From assembly GCF_000721495.1 (NCBI RefSeq), contig NZ_JOHY01000002.1, forward strand, positions 186,001-250,000: DNA of 64,000 nucleotides, given 5' to 3'. The DNA is from Streptomyces sp. NRRL F-5123. GTDB lineage: Bacteria; Actinomycetota; Actinomycetes; Streptomycetales; Streptomycetaceae. Under the pieces are notes generated by a model. The model was not told the origin of the DNA. It saw only the letters and a list, made by a program, of their open reading frames with translations, and ran no database searches. Shown piece after piece: positions 21,259-31,909 of the stretch. Within the stretch, counting starts at the first letter, position 1. Every line of letters begins with the position of its first letter. A program made the position numbers and the translations under genes.

Positions 21259-24200
21259 GTGAGCAGCAGGCCATCCCGAGGCGCTGCTCGCCTCGCCTCC
21301 ATACTCGACGCCCTCCCGGACGCCCTGCTCCTGGTGGACGTCAACGGCACCGTGGTGAACGCCAACGCCATAGCGCTGGAGACTTTCGAGTCGCCCGGCA
21401 CCGCGCTCGTCGGCCGCGGGCTGCTCGACCTGCTGCCCGGATTCGACTCGAAACGCATCCCCGGCTCCATGCGCAGCCCGCGCGAAGCGGCCGAGGACAC
21501 CCGCACCAAGCCGACCCGGATGGTCGCGCGGCGCACCGACGGCACGGAATTCCCCGTCGAGGTGACCAGCGCCAACCTGGAGGACGGCCGCACCCCGTAC
21601 GCCGAGTACGTCACCGCGACAGCCCTGCCGCACTACACCGGTGACGAGCTGCTCATGCTCGTCGTCCGCGACCTGACCGGCACGGTCGACACCGAGGCCG
21701 AACTCGCCCGCCAGCAGCGGCAGACGGAGATGATCCTGCGCGCCGCCGCCGAAGGCGTGGTCGGCGTGGACACCGCGGGCAAGGTCGTGCTGGTCAACCC
21801 GTCGGCCGCGCAGATCCTCGGCTACCGGGCCACCGACCTGGGCGGCAAGGAGCTGCACCCGCTGGTGCACCACTCCCGGCCGGACGGCAGCCCGCTGACG
21901 TACGAGGAGACCCCGCTCGCCGACACCCTGCGCAGCGGCCGCAAGCACCGGGTGCGCGGCCAGGTGCTGTGGCGCAAGGACGGCACCGCGGTCCCGGTGG
22001 ACCTGACGACAGCGCCGGTGCGGGACGGGGACCAGCTGGTCGGCGCGGTCATGACCTTCACCGACCGCACGTCCTTCGACGCGCTCGCCGCCCGTACGGC
22101 GCAGCTGCGGGCCCTGCTCGACACGTCGCTGCGCGGCCCGCTCGCGGAGCTGCGCGGCGAGCTGGTGGGCCTCGCGGCCGACCCGGCGGGGCAGCTGTGG
22201 CCCGAGGCCAACCAGATACTCCACCACCTCGCGGCTGGCTACGCGCGCATCACCACGCTCATCGACAACGTGCTGGCCTTCCAGCGGCTGGACCGCGGCG
22301 AGGAGAAGCTGCGCCGCGCGGACGTCGGTCTGGACCAGGTCATCGCGGCGGCCGTCGAGGGCGCGACCGAGCTCATCGGGCCCGGGCGCGCGCAGTTCGC
22401 GGTGCACGCGCCGCCCATCCAGGCCGCGGTGGACGGCGAGCGCATGGCGCAGGCGCTGGCCCACCTGATCGCGGACGTCGCGGGCATCGACTCGGCCGGC
22501 AACGCGCAGGCCTTCGCCGGCGACTCGACGATCGTGGTGGCCGCGGCCGCGCGCGGCGACGTCATCCGCATCGACGTGCGCGGCCCGCACCCCGGCGGCG
22601 ACCCGGTCCACTTCCCGCTGGCCCGCGGCATCGTCGAGCGGCACGGCGGCGTCCTCCAGACCCACGAGGTCCCCGGCGCGGGCAGCGCGTACGTCCTGGA
22701 GGTGCCGGCCGGAAAGGGCGGCTCCGCGGGCGACTCGGACGGTACGCAGACGGCCTCGGGTACGGAGCAGGCGCACGCCGGCGCGGACGCGGCCCCCCGG
22801 GGCGCCCGGCGCGCGTCCGGCGACGGCGACGCGCCCCGCGAGTCCGAGACGACCGTGATGCCCCTCTCGACGGAGCCGGTACGCGGCACGCACACCCCCG
22901 GCGGCGACGGTACGGGCAAGCCGGGCGGCGACGCGGCCGCCTGGTCCGCGCAGGGCCAGGCCCAGATGCAGGCGCAGGCCGCGGCCCAGGCGCAAGCCCA
23001 GGCCGCCGGGCAGGGCCACCCGCAGGCGCACACCCCCGGCCGGCCGAACGCCCCGCACGCCCCCGAGCAGGACGCCGCCCCCACCGGGCGCCGGCGTGCG
23101 CTCCGCCGTCCGGAGGGCCGTCCCGAGCCCGCGCCCGCCGCCCCGGTCGCAGCCGCGGAACCCCAGCAGTCCCAGCAGTCCCAGCCGACCGGCCGCCGCC
23201 GTGCCCGCGCCGAGGAGCAGCAGGCCCCCGCCCCGGCGACCGAGCGCGCCGAGCTGCCGCCCGTCCCGATCCCCAACGCCCTCCCGGCCGCGGCCCAGGA
23301 CACGCCCGGCGCACAGCAGCAGCTTTCGCCCGCGCAGCACCAGCTCCCGCCCGGCGCGCCGATCGGCGGCAACGGCCCGCACGGCGGCCAGGAGCCGGCG
23401 GGCGGCTCCGGCGCGCAGGCCGGCCAGAACGGCCAGAACGGCCAGAACGTTCAGAACGCACGCCGCCGCGCCGCCCACCGCGCCCCCGGAACCCCCGCGC
23501 CCGCCGAGCCGCAGGCCCCGGCCCCCGGCGCCGGCCTGGCCCCCGTCGTACCGCACCAGCCGCAGCCCCCGGTGCCCGCACCCGCGCAGCAGCCCGCGTC
23601 GCAGGCCGTGCCGGTGCAGCAGCCCGCCCCCCAGTCGTGGCCCGACGCCGGGCAGGCCGTGCCGGCCACCCCGCAGGCCTGGCCCAGCGCGCCCGGCCAG
23701 CCCGTGGCCCCCGCGTCTCCGGCGTCCCCCGCGGCCCCCGCCGCCGAGACGCCCGCGCTGCCGCCGGCCACCGAGTGGCCCGCCGCCCCCGGCAACGGCG
23801 GAGGCAACGGCAACCGCCCGGCGCTCGCCTCGCCCCCGCCGCAGCTCCCCGGCCCGGCCGCGGGCCAGCCGCAGGACCCGACGCACAGCACGTACGGCCG
23901 GGCCATAAGCGTCCGCACCCTCGGCCAGGGCGTCTTCGCCCCCGGACCGAACGGCCAGACGGACCCGCAGGGCCTGCCCGCCGAGGTCGCCGCGGGCGGT
24001 TCCGGGCGCCGCCGCCGGCTGAGCCCCGACCGCACCACCGACGAGGCGCCGTCCACCCGCAGCCTCATCCAGCAGGTGCCGAGCCAGCCGCACGGTCCGG
24101 GCGGCGAGGGCCAGGCCCGCCAGCACCCGCAGGCGGACCCGGACAGCGGACAGCTGCCCGTACGCCGTCCCGGCGCGCAGACGTCCCAGGCGCCCCAGGC

Positions 24201-25131
24201 TCCGCAGACCGCGCCCGCCCCCTCCGCGGAGGAGGAGACGGCGCTGCTGCGTCCCGTTCCCGCGGCGCCCGCGGCCGTGGCCGTACCGCCCGTGCAGCCG
24301 CCGGGCCGGTCGTACGCCATAGGCGCGCCCGCGGCCGGTGCCGCGGAAGGGCCGGAGCCGCTGGACGGGCCGAACGGCGCCGTCGACGTCACCGACATGG
24401 CGGACGACCGGCTGGAAGAGCCCCTGGACGAGCCGCGCCGGCTGCTGGTGTGGCCCGAGCCCGACGTCTCGACGCGCCAGGCGCTCACCGACCGTGGCTA
24501 CCGTCCGGTGATCGTACGGTCGCGCGAGGAGGTCGACGCGCAGGTCGCCGAGCCGCCCGCCGCGCTCTTCGTCGACCCGCTGACCGGGCCGATCACCCGT
24601 ACCGCGCTCCAGGCGCTGCGCCAGGCCGCGGCCGCCGCCGATGTCCCCGTGCTGGTCACGGCGGGTCTCGGGCAGGCGACCCGGGAGGCGGCGTACGGCG
24701 CGGACCCGGCGGTGCTGCTCAAGGCGCTCGCCCCGCGCGACAGCGAGCAGCACCCGCCGCGGGTGCTGCTCGTCGAGGGCCACGAGCCGATCGCGCAGGC
24801 CTTCGCCGCCACGCTGGAGCGGCGCGGCATGCAGGTCGCGCACGCCGGTTCGGAGGCCGAGGCGATGACGAAGGCCGCGCAGGTCCACCCCAACCTCGTG
24901 GTGATGGACCTGATGCTGATCCGCCGCCGCAGGCAAGGCATCGTCGACTGGCTGCGCGGCCACCAGCGGCTCAACACCACGCCGCTGGTCGTCTACACCT
25001 CCGCCGACATCGACCCGGCCGAGCTGCCGCGGCTCGCGTCCGGTGAGACGGTCCTCTTCCTCGCCGAGCGCTCCACCAGCACGGACGTGCAGTCCCGGAT
25101 CGTCGACCTGCTGGGCAAGATCGGCACGTGA
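21259..25131 (+). CDS. Large PAS - HATPase - disordered linker - receiver protein
   Basis: A 1290-residue cytoplasmic signalling protein. Two PAS domains (about 5-115 and 155-275) are followed by a dimerisation-like helix pair (TAQLRALLDTSLRGPLAELR) in which the phospho-acceptor His is missing, and by a degenerate HATPase_c region (about 350-470; GIVERHGGVLQTHEVPGAGS). A roughly 580-residue Pro/Ala/Gln-rich, low-complexity linker comes next. The C-terminus holds a pseudo-receiver (about 1055-1150) and a receiver-like domain (RVLLVEGHEPIAQAFAATLE, with VVMDLML containing the Asp). It is probably a hybrid kinase relative acting as scaffold or phosphoacceptor rather than an active kinase. The start is the GTG at 21259. 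Confidence 0.82.
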   Translation: MSSRPSRGAARLASILDALPDALLLVDVNGTVVNANAIALETFESPGTALVGRGLLDLLPGFDSKRIPGSMRSPREAAEDTRTKPTRMVARRTDGTEFPVEVTSANLEDGRTPYAEYVTATALPHYTGDELLMLVVRDLTGTVDTEAELARQQRQTEMILRAAAEGVVGVDTAGKVVLVNPSAAQILGYRATDLGGKELHPLVHHSRPDGSPLTYEETPLADTLRSGRKHRVRGQVLWRKDGTAVPVDLTTAPVRDGDQLVGAVMTFTDRTSFDALAARTAQLRALLDTSLRGPLAELRGELVGLAADPAGQLWPEANQILHHLAAGYARITTLIDNVLAFQRLDRGEEKLRRADVGLDQVIAAAVEGATELIGPGRAQFAVHAPPIQAAVDGERMAQALAHLIADVAGIDSAGNAQAFAGDSTIVVAAAARGDVIRIDVRGPHPGGDPVHFPLARGIVERHGGVLQTHEVPGAGSAYVLEVPAGKGGSAGDSDGTQTASGTEQAHAGADAAPRGARRASGDGDAPRESETTVMPLSTEPVRGTHTPGGDGTGKPGGDAAAWSAQGQAQMQAQAAAQAQAQAAGQGHPQAHTPGRPNAPHAPEQDAAPTGRRRALRRPEGRPEPAPAAPVAAAEPQQSQQSQPTGRRRARAEEQQAPAPATERAELPPVPIPNALPAAAQDTPGAQQQLSPAQHQLPPGAPIGGNGPHGGQEPAGGSGAQAGQNGQNGQNVQNARRRAAHRAPGTPAPAEPQAPAPGAGLAPVVPHQPQPPVPAPAQQPASQAVPVQQPAPQSWPDAGQAVPATPQAWPSAPGQPVAPASPASPAAPAAETPALPPATEWPAAPGNGGGNGNRPALASPPPQLPGPAAGQPQDPTHSTYGRAISVRTLGQGVFAPGPNGQTDPQGLPAEVAAGGSGRRRRLSPDRTTDEAPSTRSLIQQVPSQPHGPGGEGQARQHPQADPDSGQLPVRRPGAQTSQAPQAPQTAPAPSAEEETALLRPVPAAPAAVAVPPVQPPGRSYAIGAPAAGAAEGPEPLDGPNGAVDVTDMADDRLEEPLDEPRRLLVWPEPDVSTRQALTDRGYRPVIVRSREEVDAQVAEPPAALFVDPLTGPITRTALQALRQAAAAADVPVLVTAGLGQATREAAYGADPAVLLKALAPRDSEQHPPRVLLVEGHEPIAQAFAATLERRGMQVAHAGSEAEAMTKAAQVHPNLVVMDLMLIRRRRQGIVDWLRGHQRLNTTPLVVYTSADIDPAELPRLASGETVLFLAERSTSTDVQSRIVDLLGKIGT

Positions 25132-25155
25132 CGCCGGACCGGCTGCCGCCCCGGC

Positions 25156-25758
25156 TCAGCTGCGGGCGGCAACGCGCATGTCGGTGCCCGCGCGGCGGGC
25201 GCTGGTGATCGCGATGCGGTTCCAGGTGTTGATGGAGATGATCTTCGCCAGCAGGTGCGCCAGCTCCGTCTCGTCGAAATGCGCCGCGGCCTCGTCGTAG
25301 ACGTCGTCCGGCACCCCGCCCTGCGAGACGAGCGTGACCGCCTCGGTGAAGGCGAGCGCCGCCTGCTCCTTGGGCGTGTAGAAGTGCCGGGCCTCGCGCC
25401 AGGCCGCGAGCAGGTACAGCCGCTCCTCGCTCTCGCCGTGCTTGCGCGCGTCCTTGGTGTGCATGTGCAGGCAGTACGCGCAGCCGTTGAGCTGGGAGGC
25501 ACGGATCTCGACGAGCTCGGCGACGGTGGGGTCGAGCCCGGCGCGGGCGGCGGCGTCGAAGGCGATCTGCGCCTTGAACGCGGCGGGGGCGTGCTGGGCG
25601 AGTTCGAGCGCCCGGGAGCGGGCGGGGGCGTTCGCCGTGGCCGCGGTGGTCGCCGTGGTGGCGGTGGTCGCGGTGGTCGCGGTGGCCGCGGTGGTCGCGG
25701 TGGTCGCGGTGGTCGCGGTGGTCGCGGTGGTGGGCTGCTGCGTCGTTGTCGTCGTCAT
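25156..25758 (-). CDS. AhpD-like carboxymuconolactone decarboxylase family protein
   Basis: A 200-residue protein. Residues about 55-190 form an AhpD-like core with the CxxC-x3-H redox motif (LNGCAYCLHMHTKDARKHGE) and HFYTPKEQAALAFTEAVTLV. Such proteins reduce peroxides or act as small oxidoreductases. The first ~45 residues are a Thr/Ala repeat encoded by a 9-bp minisatellite, unlike normal family members, whose N-terminus is short. It is divergent from a MocR regulator across 47 bp, a pairing often seen for this family, so that regulator probably controls it. Confidence 0.85.
   Translation of the reverse strand: MTTTTTQQPTTATTATTATTATTAATATTATTATTATTAATANAPARSRALELAQHAPAAFKAQIAFDAAARAGLDPTVAELVEIRASQLNGCAYCLHMHTKDARKHGESEERLYLLAAWREARHFYTPKEQAALAFTEAVTLVSQGGVPDDVYDEAAAHFDETELAHLLAKIISINTWNRIAITSARRAGTDMRVAARS
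25634..25731. repeat. 9-bp minisatellite in the AhpD-like gene
   Basis: About 11 copies of a 9-bp unit GTGGTCGCG (plus strand), a few with one base changed. On the minus strand it encodes Thr-Ala-Thr tripeptides in the N-terminus of the AhpD-like protein. The length is a multiple of three, so copy changes would keep the frame. Confidence 0.85.
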
Positions 25759-25805
25759 GCACAGGAGCTTAGGAAGCGCAGTGACCTGACATAGAGTGCA
25801 ATTCC

Positions 25806-27380
25806 ATGACGGATTCGCGGGTCAATTCGCTGCCGGACGGCGGGGGTACGGGTGGGGGCCCGGCCGCGGAGGCCGGTACGGGCGGGGGTACGGGCGGGGG
25901 TACGGACGGCGGTCCCGGCTGGGCGGAGGCGGCCGGCGGGCTCGGGCGGGACCTGCACCTGGAGCTGTCCGCGCGCGGCGGGGGCCGGGGCAGCGGGCGG
26001 CGGGCCGCGCTGACGGCGGCGCTGCGCGAGGCCGTACGCGGCGGGCGCCTCGCGCCGGGCACCCGGCTGCCGCCGTACCGCTCGCTGGCCGCCGACCTCG
26101 GCATGGCCCGCAACACGGTCGCGGACGCGTACGCCGAACTCGTCGCCGAGGGCTGGCTGTCCGCCCGCCAGGGCTCGGGCACGCGGGTCGCCGACCGGCC
26201 CGCGCCGCCGATCGCACCGAGCGGCCCGCCGCCCGCGCCCGCCGCGCCGCCGCCCGGCTCCCGTCCGGTGCACGACCTGCGCGAGGGCATCCCGTACACC
26301 GCGTCCTTCCCGCGCACCGCCTGGCTCGCGGCGACCCGGCGGGCGCTCGCCGCGGCGCCCAACGACGCCTTCGGGCCCGGCGATCCGCGCGGCCGGATCG
26401 AGCTGCGGCGCGCCCTCGCGGACTACCTCGCGCGGGCCCGGGGCGTACGGACGTCGCCGGAGCGGCTCGTGGTGTGCTCGGGCACGGCGGGCGCGCTGCG
26501 GCTGCTCGCGTCACTGCCGCAGCTGCGGTCGGCGCCGCTCGCGGTCGAGGCGTACGGGCTGCCGTTCCACCGCAGCCTGCTCACCGGCGCGGGCCTGCGC
26601 ACCACGCCGCTTCCGGTGGACGCCGACGGCGCCGACCCGGCATGCCTCCCGACGTCCGGCGCGGGGGCCGTACTTCTCACGCCCGCGCACCAGTTCCCGA
26701 CCGGCTCGGCCCTGCACCCGGACCGCCGGGCGGCGGCGGTGGGCTGGGCGCGGGCGGCGGACGGGCTGGTCCTGGAGGACGACTACGACGGCGAATTCCG
26801 TTACGACCGGCAGCCGGTGGGGGCGGTGCAGGGGCTGGACCCCGAACGGACCGTCTACCTGGGCTCGGTGAGCAAGAGCCTCAGCCCCGCGCTGCGGCTG
26901 GGCTGGATGGCGTTGCCCGCCCACCTGGTGGCGGAGGTGGTCGCGGCGAAGGGCGAGCGCGAGCCATGGGCGGGGGCGCTGGACCAGTTGACGCTCGCCG
27001 CCTTCATCGAGTCCGGCGGCTACGACCGTCATCTGCGCGGCATGCGGCAGCGCTACCGGCGCCGCCGCGACCAACTCGCCGCCGTACTCGCGGAGCAGGC
27101 CCCGCACATCGAGGTGACCGGCATCTCGGCGGGCCTGCACGCGGTGCTCCGCCTCCCGCCGGGCACGGAGGCGGCGGTGGCCCGTGCCGCGGCCTTCCAG
27201 GGCGTCGCGCTGGGCGCGCTGGGGGATTACCTGCATCCGGACGCGCCGCCCGCCACCGGGGAGTCGGCCGCCGGGTCCGGCATTCCCGCGGACGGCCTGG
27301 TCGTGGGGTACGCGGCCCCGCCGGACCACTCCTTCACGGCCGCGCTGGCCGCGCTGTGCGGGGTGTTGCCGTCGGGCTGA
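25806..27380 (+). CDS. MocR-type GntR/aminotransferase transcriptional regulator
   Basis: A 524-residue fusion. After a Gly-rich N-terminus, residues about 60-135 form a GntR winged helix (RLPPYRSLAADLGMARNTVA, EGWLSARQGSGTRVA). Residues about 165-520 form a class I aminotransferase-like PLP domain with VLLTPAHQFPTGSALHPDRR, DDYDGEFRY and the Schiff-base lysine in YLGSVSKSLSPALRLGW. MocR proteins sense PLP or amino-acid aldimines. The start at ATG 25806 lies 47 bp from the AhpD-like gene, its likely target. Confidence 0.92.
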   Translation: MTDSRVNSLPDGGGTGGGPAAEAGTGGGTGGGTDGGPGWAEAAGGLGRDLHLELSARGGGRGSGRRAALTAALREAVRGGRLAPGTRLPPYRSLAADLGMARNTVADAYAELVAEGWLSARQGSGTRVADRPAPPIAPSGPPPAPAAPPPGSRPVHDLREGIPYTASFPRTAWLAATRRALAAAPNDAFGPGDPRGRIELRRALADYLARARGVRTSPERLVVCSGTAGALRLLASLPQLRSAPLAVEAYGLPFHRSLLTGAGLRTTPLPVDADGADPACLPTSGAGAVLLTPAHQFPTGSALHPDRRAAAVGWARAADGLVLEDDYDGEFRYDRQPVGAVQGLDPERTVYLGSVSKSLSPALRLGWMALPAHLVAEVVAAKGEREPWAGALDQLTLAAFIESGGYDRHLRGMRQRYRRRRDQLAAVLAEQAPHIEVTGISAGLHAVLRLPPGTEAAVARAAAFQGVALGALGDYLHPDAPPATGESAAGSGIPADGLVVGYAAPPDHSFTAALAALCGVLPSG

Positions 27381-27619
27381 ACTCAACGGAATAGCCGGGG
27401 CGGCGAGTTGGTGAACTGCGCCGGGCCAGCACGGGACTTGGGGCTCCGGCGGCTTCAACACCCTCACGGGTCAGTTGCTTCGGACGACACGCCGGACGTA
27501 CGCCCGTACACGGCACGGTGGTTGCCCGTCGAACCGATCGAACTCCCCTTTCTGCTCCGTGAGTTCGTACGGCCCGGTGCCGCGGTTCCGCGTCGCCCCG
27601 GGGCTTTCGGAGCAGGGCC

Positions 27620-29272
<1,653 letters not shown>

Positions 29273-29371
29273 AACGGGCCTCCGGCGGGCTCACGGGATC
29301 GGCGAGGGTTTCCCGATTGTGCTGGCATACCGGGTGGTATGTCACTACCCCCTGCGGGGGCCGCCGCGGCC

Positions 29372-29896
29372 TCAGGCCACGCACAGCTCCAGTTCCGGGT
29401 CGTCGCGAAGCTTGCCGAGGGCGCGGGAGACGGCGCTCTTGACCGTGCCGACGGAGACGCCCATCGCCTCGGCCGTCTGGGCCTCGCTCATGTCCTCGTA
29501 GTAGCGGAGCACGACCATGGCGCGCTGACGCGGGGGCAGCCGGGATATCGCGCGCAGCAGCGCGTCCCGCTGGGCCTGCTGCTCGGTGAGGTCGGGCAGG
29601 CCCGCCGTCGTGGGCTCGGGCAGCTCGTCCGTGCTGAACTCGTCGACCTTGCGCTTGCGCCACTGGGAGGTCCGCGTGTTGACCAGGGTGCGCCGCACGT
29701 AGCCGTCGAGGGCCCGGTGGTCGTCGATCCGGTCCCAGGCGAGGTAGGTCTTGGTCAGTGCCGTCTGGAGCAGATCCTCCGCGTCGGCGGGGTTGGGGGT
29801 CAGGGAGCGCGCGGTGCGCAGCAGCGTCGGGCCCTTGGTCCGGACGTAGGCCGTGAACTGCGTTGTGCCGGCGCGGGTGCACACAGGCGTGGTCAT
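29372..29896 (-). CDS. SigE-family ECF RNA polymerase sigma factor
   Basis: A 174-residue ECF sigma factor. Region 2 is LLRTARSLTPNPADAEDLLQ with TALTKTYLAWDRI; region 4 is LPPRQRAMVVLRYYEDMSEA with GVSVGTVKSAVSRALGKLRD. This pattern is annotated as the SigE family in actinomycetes. No anti-sigma gene is adjacent. TAGCGT lies just upstream of the ATG, so a leaderless transcript is possible. Target promoters are unknown. Confidence 0.9.
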   Translation of the reverse strand: MTTPVCTRAGTTQFTAYVRTKGPTLLRTARSLTPNPADAEDLLQTALTKTYLAWDRIDDHRALDGYVRRTLVNTRTSQWRKRKVDEFSTDELPEPTTAGLPDLTEQQAQRDALLRAISRLPPRQRAMVVLRYYEDMSEAQTAEAMGVSVGTVKSAVSRALGKLRDDPELELCVA

Positions 29897-30197
29897 GGCT
29901 CAACGCTAGGCGCCGGGGCGGCCCGCGCGGATCGGCCGCAGGTGCCGAAAGGAGATCACCCTCAGGTCGTAGGCCGGGGGTTTGCCCCACCCCCCGAGGG
30001 GGGAGCCGGGCCTCAGGGTCGGACGGGGGGTACACCCTCAGATGTACGGCACCCCGCTCCACCGGCGCGGATCCGCGCCCCCTCGCGGGGGCGGCGTGCG
30101 GGGGCGTGGAGCGGGCATGTACGGGGGCGCGGGGTGTCGAGCGCACAGGAACCGGGGGCGGGGGGGCGAACCCACAGGAACCGGAGGCGCGGGGCGG
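29897..30197. other. G-rich intergenic stretch without a gene
   Basis: No gene is seen. A CCCCCC-GA-GGGGGG hairpin lies near 29993. The block CACAGGAACCGGRGGCG occurs twice, at about 30147 and 30173, next to the stop of the DUF1906 gene. Plus-strand G-runs are dense, so G-quadruplex formation is possible. Confidence 0.45.
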
Positions 30198-31058
30198 TCA
30201 GTCGACGATTGCGACCGGTGCGTCGATCAGGTCGCGGTCGACGGTGAGCGTCTCGCCGCCGTGCGTCTCGGTCACGCTCCCGGCGTACTGGTGGATCCGG
30301 GCGTGCGAAGCCCATGCGTCGGCGGCGAGCACCGGCTCGTCGGTGAGCGTCGCGTCCACGCCCCAGCGGGCGTACCAGACGACGTCGGGCAGGTCACCGA
30401 CTCCCGCCCGGCGGGCCGTCTCGATGTGCCGGATGCCGGAGTCGGCGCTGCTGTAGAAGCCGGCGAGGTAACCGGCGGCCTGGACCTCGCGGTCCCAGCC
30501 GCGCACGAAGGTGAGGGTCGCTGCGGCGCAGTCCGCGTCCTGCGTGTCGTAGGCCTCCATGTCGAGGTACAGCGGGCTGCCCTTGCCCAGGCCCAGCGCC
30601 TTCGCCGCGGCGATCGCGTCCTCGCCCTCCGTTCCGCCCTGCGCGGAGGCGAGGAGCGGGTCGATGCGGTAGGGGTTCTTGTTGGAGCCGTTGACGCACG
30701 GGCTCTGCGAGCCGACGTAGATGGGCAGCAGGTTCCAGCCGTCCGCCGTGGTCTGCCGCACCCAGTCGGTCGTGAGGTGGAGCTGGCTCTTGCATGCGCG
30801 GGCGCGCCCGCCGAAGTAGATACCGACCCCGCGGTAGGCGGTCGAGGCACGCCAGGCGCGCATCGTCGCCAGGTCGGGCGCCTGGCACGTGTCGAAGCCG
30901 GCCCCCTGGAAGATCCGGGGCACGGTGTCGCCGCGGTTCGCCCCCGTGGCGTCCGGCGCGGCGGCGGCGCTCATCGCGGGGAGAAGCAGGCCGGTCATCG
31001 TCAAGGTGCCCACCAGGAGGTGGCGTACATAACGGATGAATCCACTTCTGTCGGTCAT
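30198..31058 (-). CDS. Secreted DUF1906 (glycoside hydrolase-like) protein
   Basis: A 286-residue precursor. The signal peptide VGTLTMTGLLLPAMSAAAA ends near residue 34. The mature part has the DUF1906/Rv2525c-like TIM-barrel pattern: IFQGAGFDTCQAPDLATMRA, YRGVGIYFGGRARACKS, WNLLPIYVGSQSPC, PLYLDMEAYD and DVVWYARWGVDA. Asp/Glu in LDMEAY are the likely catalytic-site residues. Proteins of this group are thought to act on cell-wall or extracellular glycans; the substrate here is not known. Confidence 0.86.
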   Translation of the reverse strand: MTDRSGFIRYVRHLLVGTLTMTGLLLPAMSAAAAPDATGANRGDTVPRIFQGAGFDTCQAPDLATMRAWRASTAYRGVGIYFGGRARACKSQLHLTTDWVRQTTADGWNLLPIYVGSQSPCVNGSNKNPYRIDPLLASAQGGTEGEDAIAAAKALGLGKGSPLYLDMEAYDTQDADCAAATLTFVRGWDREVQAAGYLAGFYSSADSGIRHIETARRAGVGDLPDVVWYARWGVDATLTDEPVLAADAWASHARIHQYAGSVTETHGGETLTVDRDLIDAPVAIVD

Positions 31059-31194
31059 TTCAGCGAGTCAACGCGGGCAACGCCCGCGGCACACGCAGAC
31101 ACGCCGCCGCACACCCGTCTGCGACGGATTCCACCCCTGCCACCTCCTTGCCCCCACCTCCCCCTCGGGCCTCACCGCTCCCTCCCGGCACTGT

Positions 31195-31215
31195 TTGTCC
31201 ACAGCCTGTGGACGA
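31195..31215. promoter_or_regulatory. Inverted pair of DnaA-box sequences
   Basis: TTGTCCACA (31195-31203) is followed after 3 bp by TGTGGACGA (31207-31215), the reverse of TCGTCCACA. Both match the Streptomyces DnaA-box consensus. They lie between the DUF1906 gene (-) and the small secreted gene's 3' end. Confidence 0.55.
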
Positions 31216-31331
31216 ATCCCCACATCACCCCCTGATGGGCGCGCGACGGCACGGGGAGACCGTCGCGCGCCCGGACCCGGCTCAACCGACCGGCGAGCAC
31301 CTCGCACACCGGGGCCGGGTCGATCGGAGGG

Positions 31332-31646
31332 TCACCCGAACCAGAGCGGCGAGAAGTGGACGTCGACGGCGCTCTGGTCGATGGCGGTGAACCCGGAACC
31401 GGCCACGCTCGCCTGGCTGTTCCGGTTCGACGCACCCGGGCCGGTGGCCACCTGCTGGGTCGTCGTCACGTTGCCGAAGTTGTCCCCGACGACATTCCCC
31501 CCGGAGTTGCTCACGACCGTCGCGGCCGACTGACCACCTGCGAAAGCGCCGTCGTCCGCCGCGGCGGTGCCCGCCGCGAACAGCACCGCCGCAACGGGCA
31601 GTCCCGCCACGGCGGCCAGGACACGGACGGTACGGATGCTTGCCAT
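31332..31646 (-). CDS. Small secreted protein of unknown function
   Basis: A 104-residue precursor with an N-terminal signal peptide (VRVLAAVAGLPVAAVLFAAG, cleavage near TAAADD) and a mature part of about 73 residues rich in Gly, Asn, Ser and Val (SGGNVVGDNFGNVTTTQQVA). It has no cysteine, so it is not a typical long chaplin. GGGAGGG lies before the ATG at 31646. It may be a surface or matrix protein; no family is recognised. Confidence 0.72.
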   Translation of the reverse strand: MASIRTVRVLAAVAGLPVAAVLFAAGTAAADDGAFAGGQSAATVVSNSGGNVVGDNFGNVTTTQQVATGPGASNRNSQASVAGSGFTAIDQSAVDVHFSPLWFG

Positions 31647-31909
31647 GGTGTTCCCTCCCAGGAAACAGAATTCCGAACTCGGACCTGCTGTCTGCGGCGG
31701 AGCGGCCGGCCGACCGCTCCTCCCGCCCCTCTGACGGCGTCGCCAAGATCAGATTGCCCAGCGCGCTCCGACCGATGCGCCCGCGTACTCCTTTTCCCTC
31801 CCAAGCGTGACGATCCGTCTGTAAACACCCCTGACGCCTCTTTCCGGATCACCGCGGAAGCGCGGCGCACCCGCCGCGCACGCCTCCCCACGTCCGGCGA
31901 ATCCGCAGG

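Noticed and set aside
21037..24963. A 1308-codon open frame on the minus strand and a 1025-codon Arg/Gly/Ala-rich frame on the plus strand
   Set aside because: Both are shadows of the PAS/HATPase/receiver gene in GC-rich DNA; their products are Arg/Gly/Ala-rich and without domains.
25634..25731. A CRISPR-like array
   Set aside because: The units are 9 bp and contiguous, without spacers; this is a coding minisatellite.
31332..31646. A chaplin or rodlin
   Set aside because: There is a signal peptide and a small Gly/Asn-rich mature part, but no chaplin motif, no cysteines and no rodlin-like pattern.
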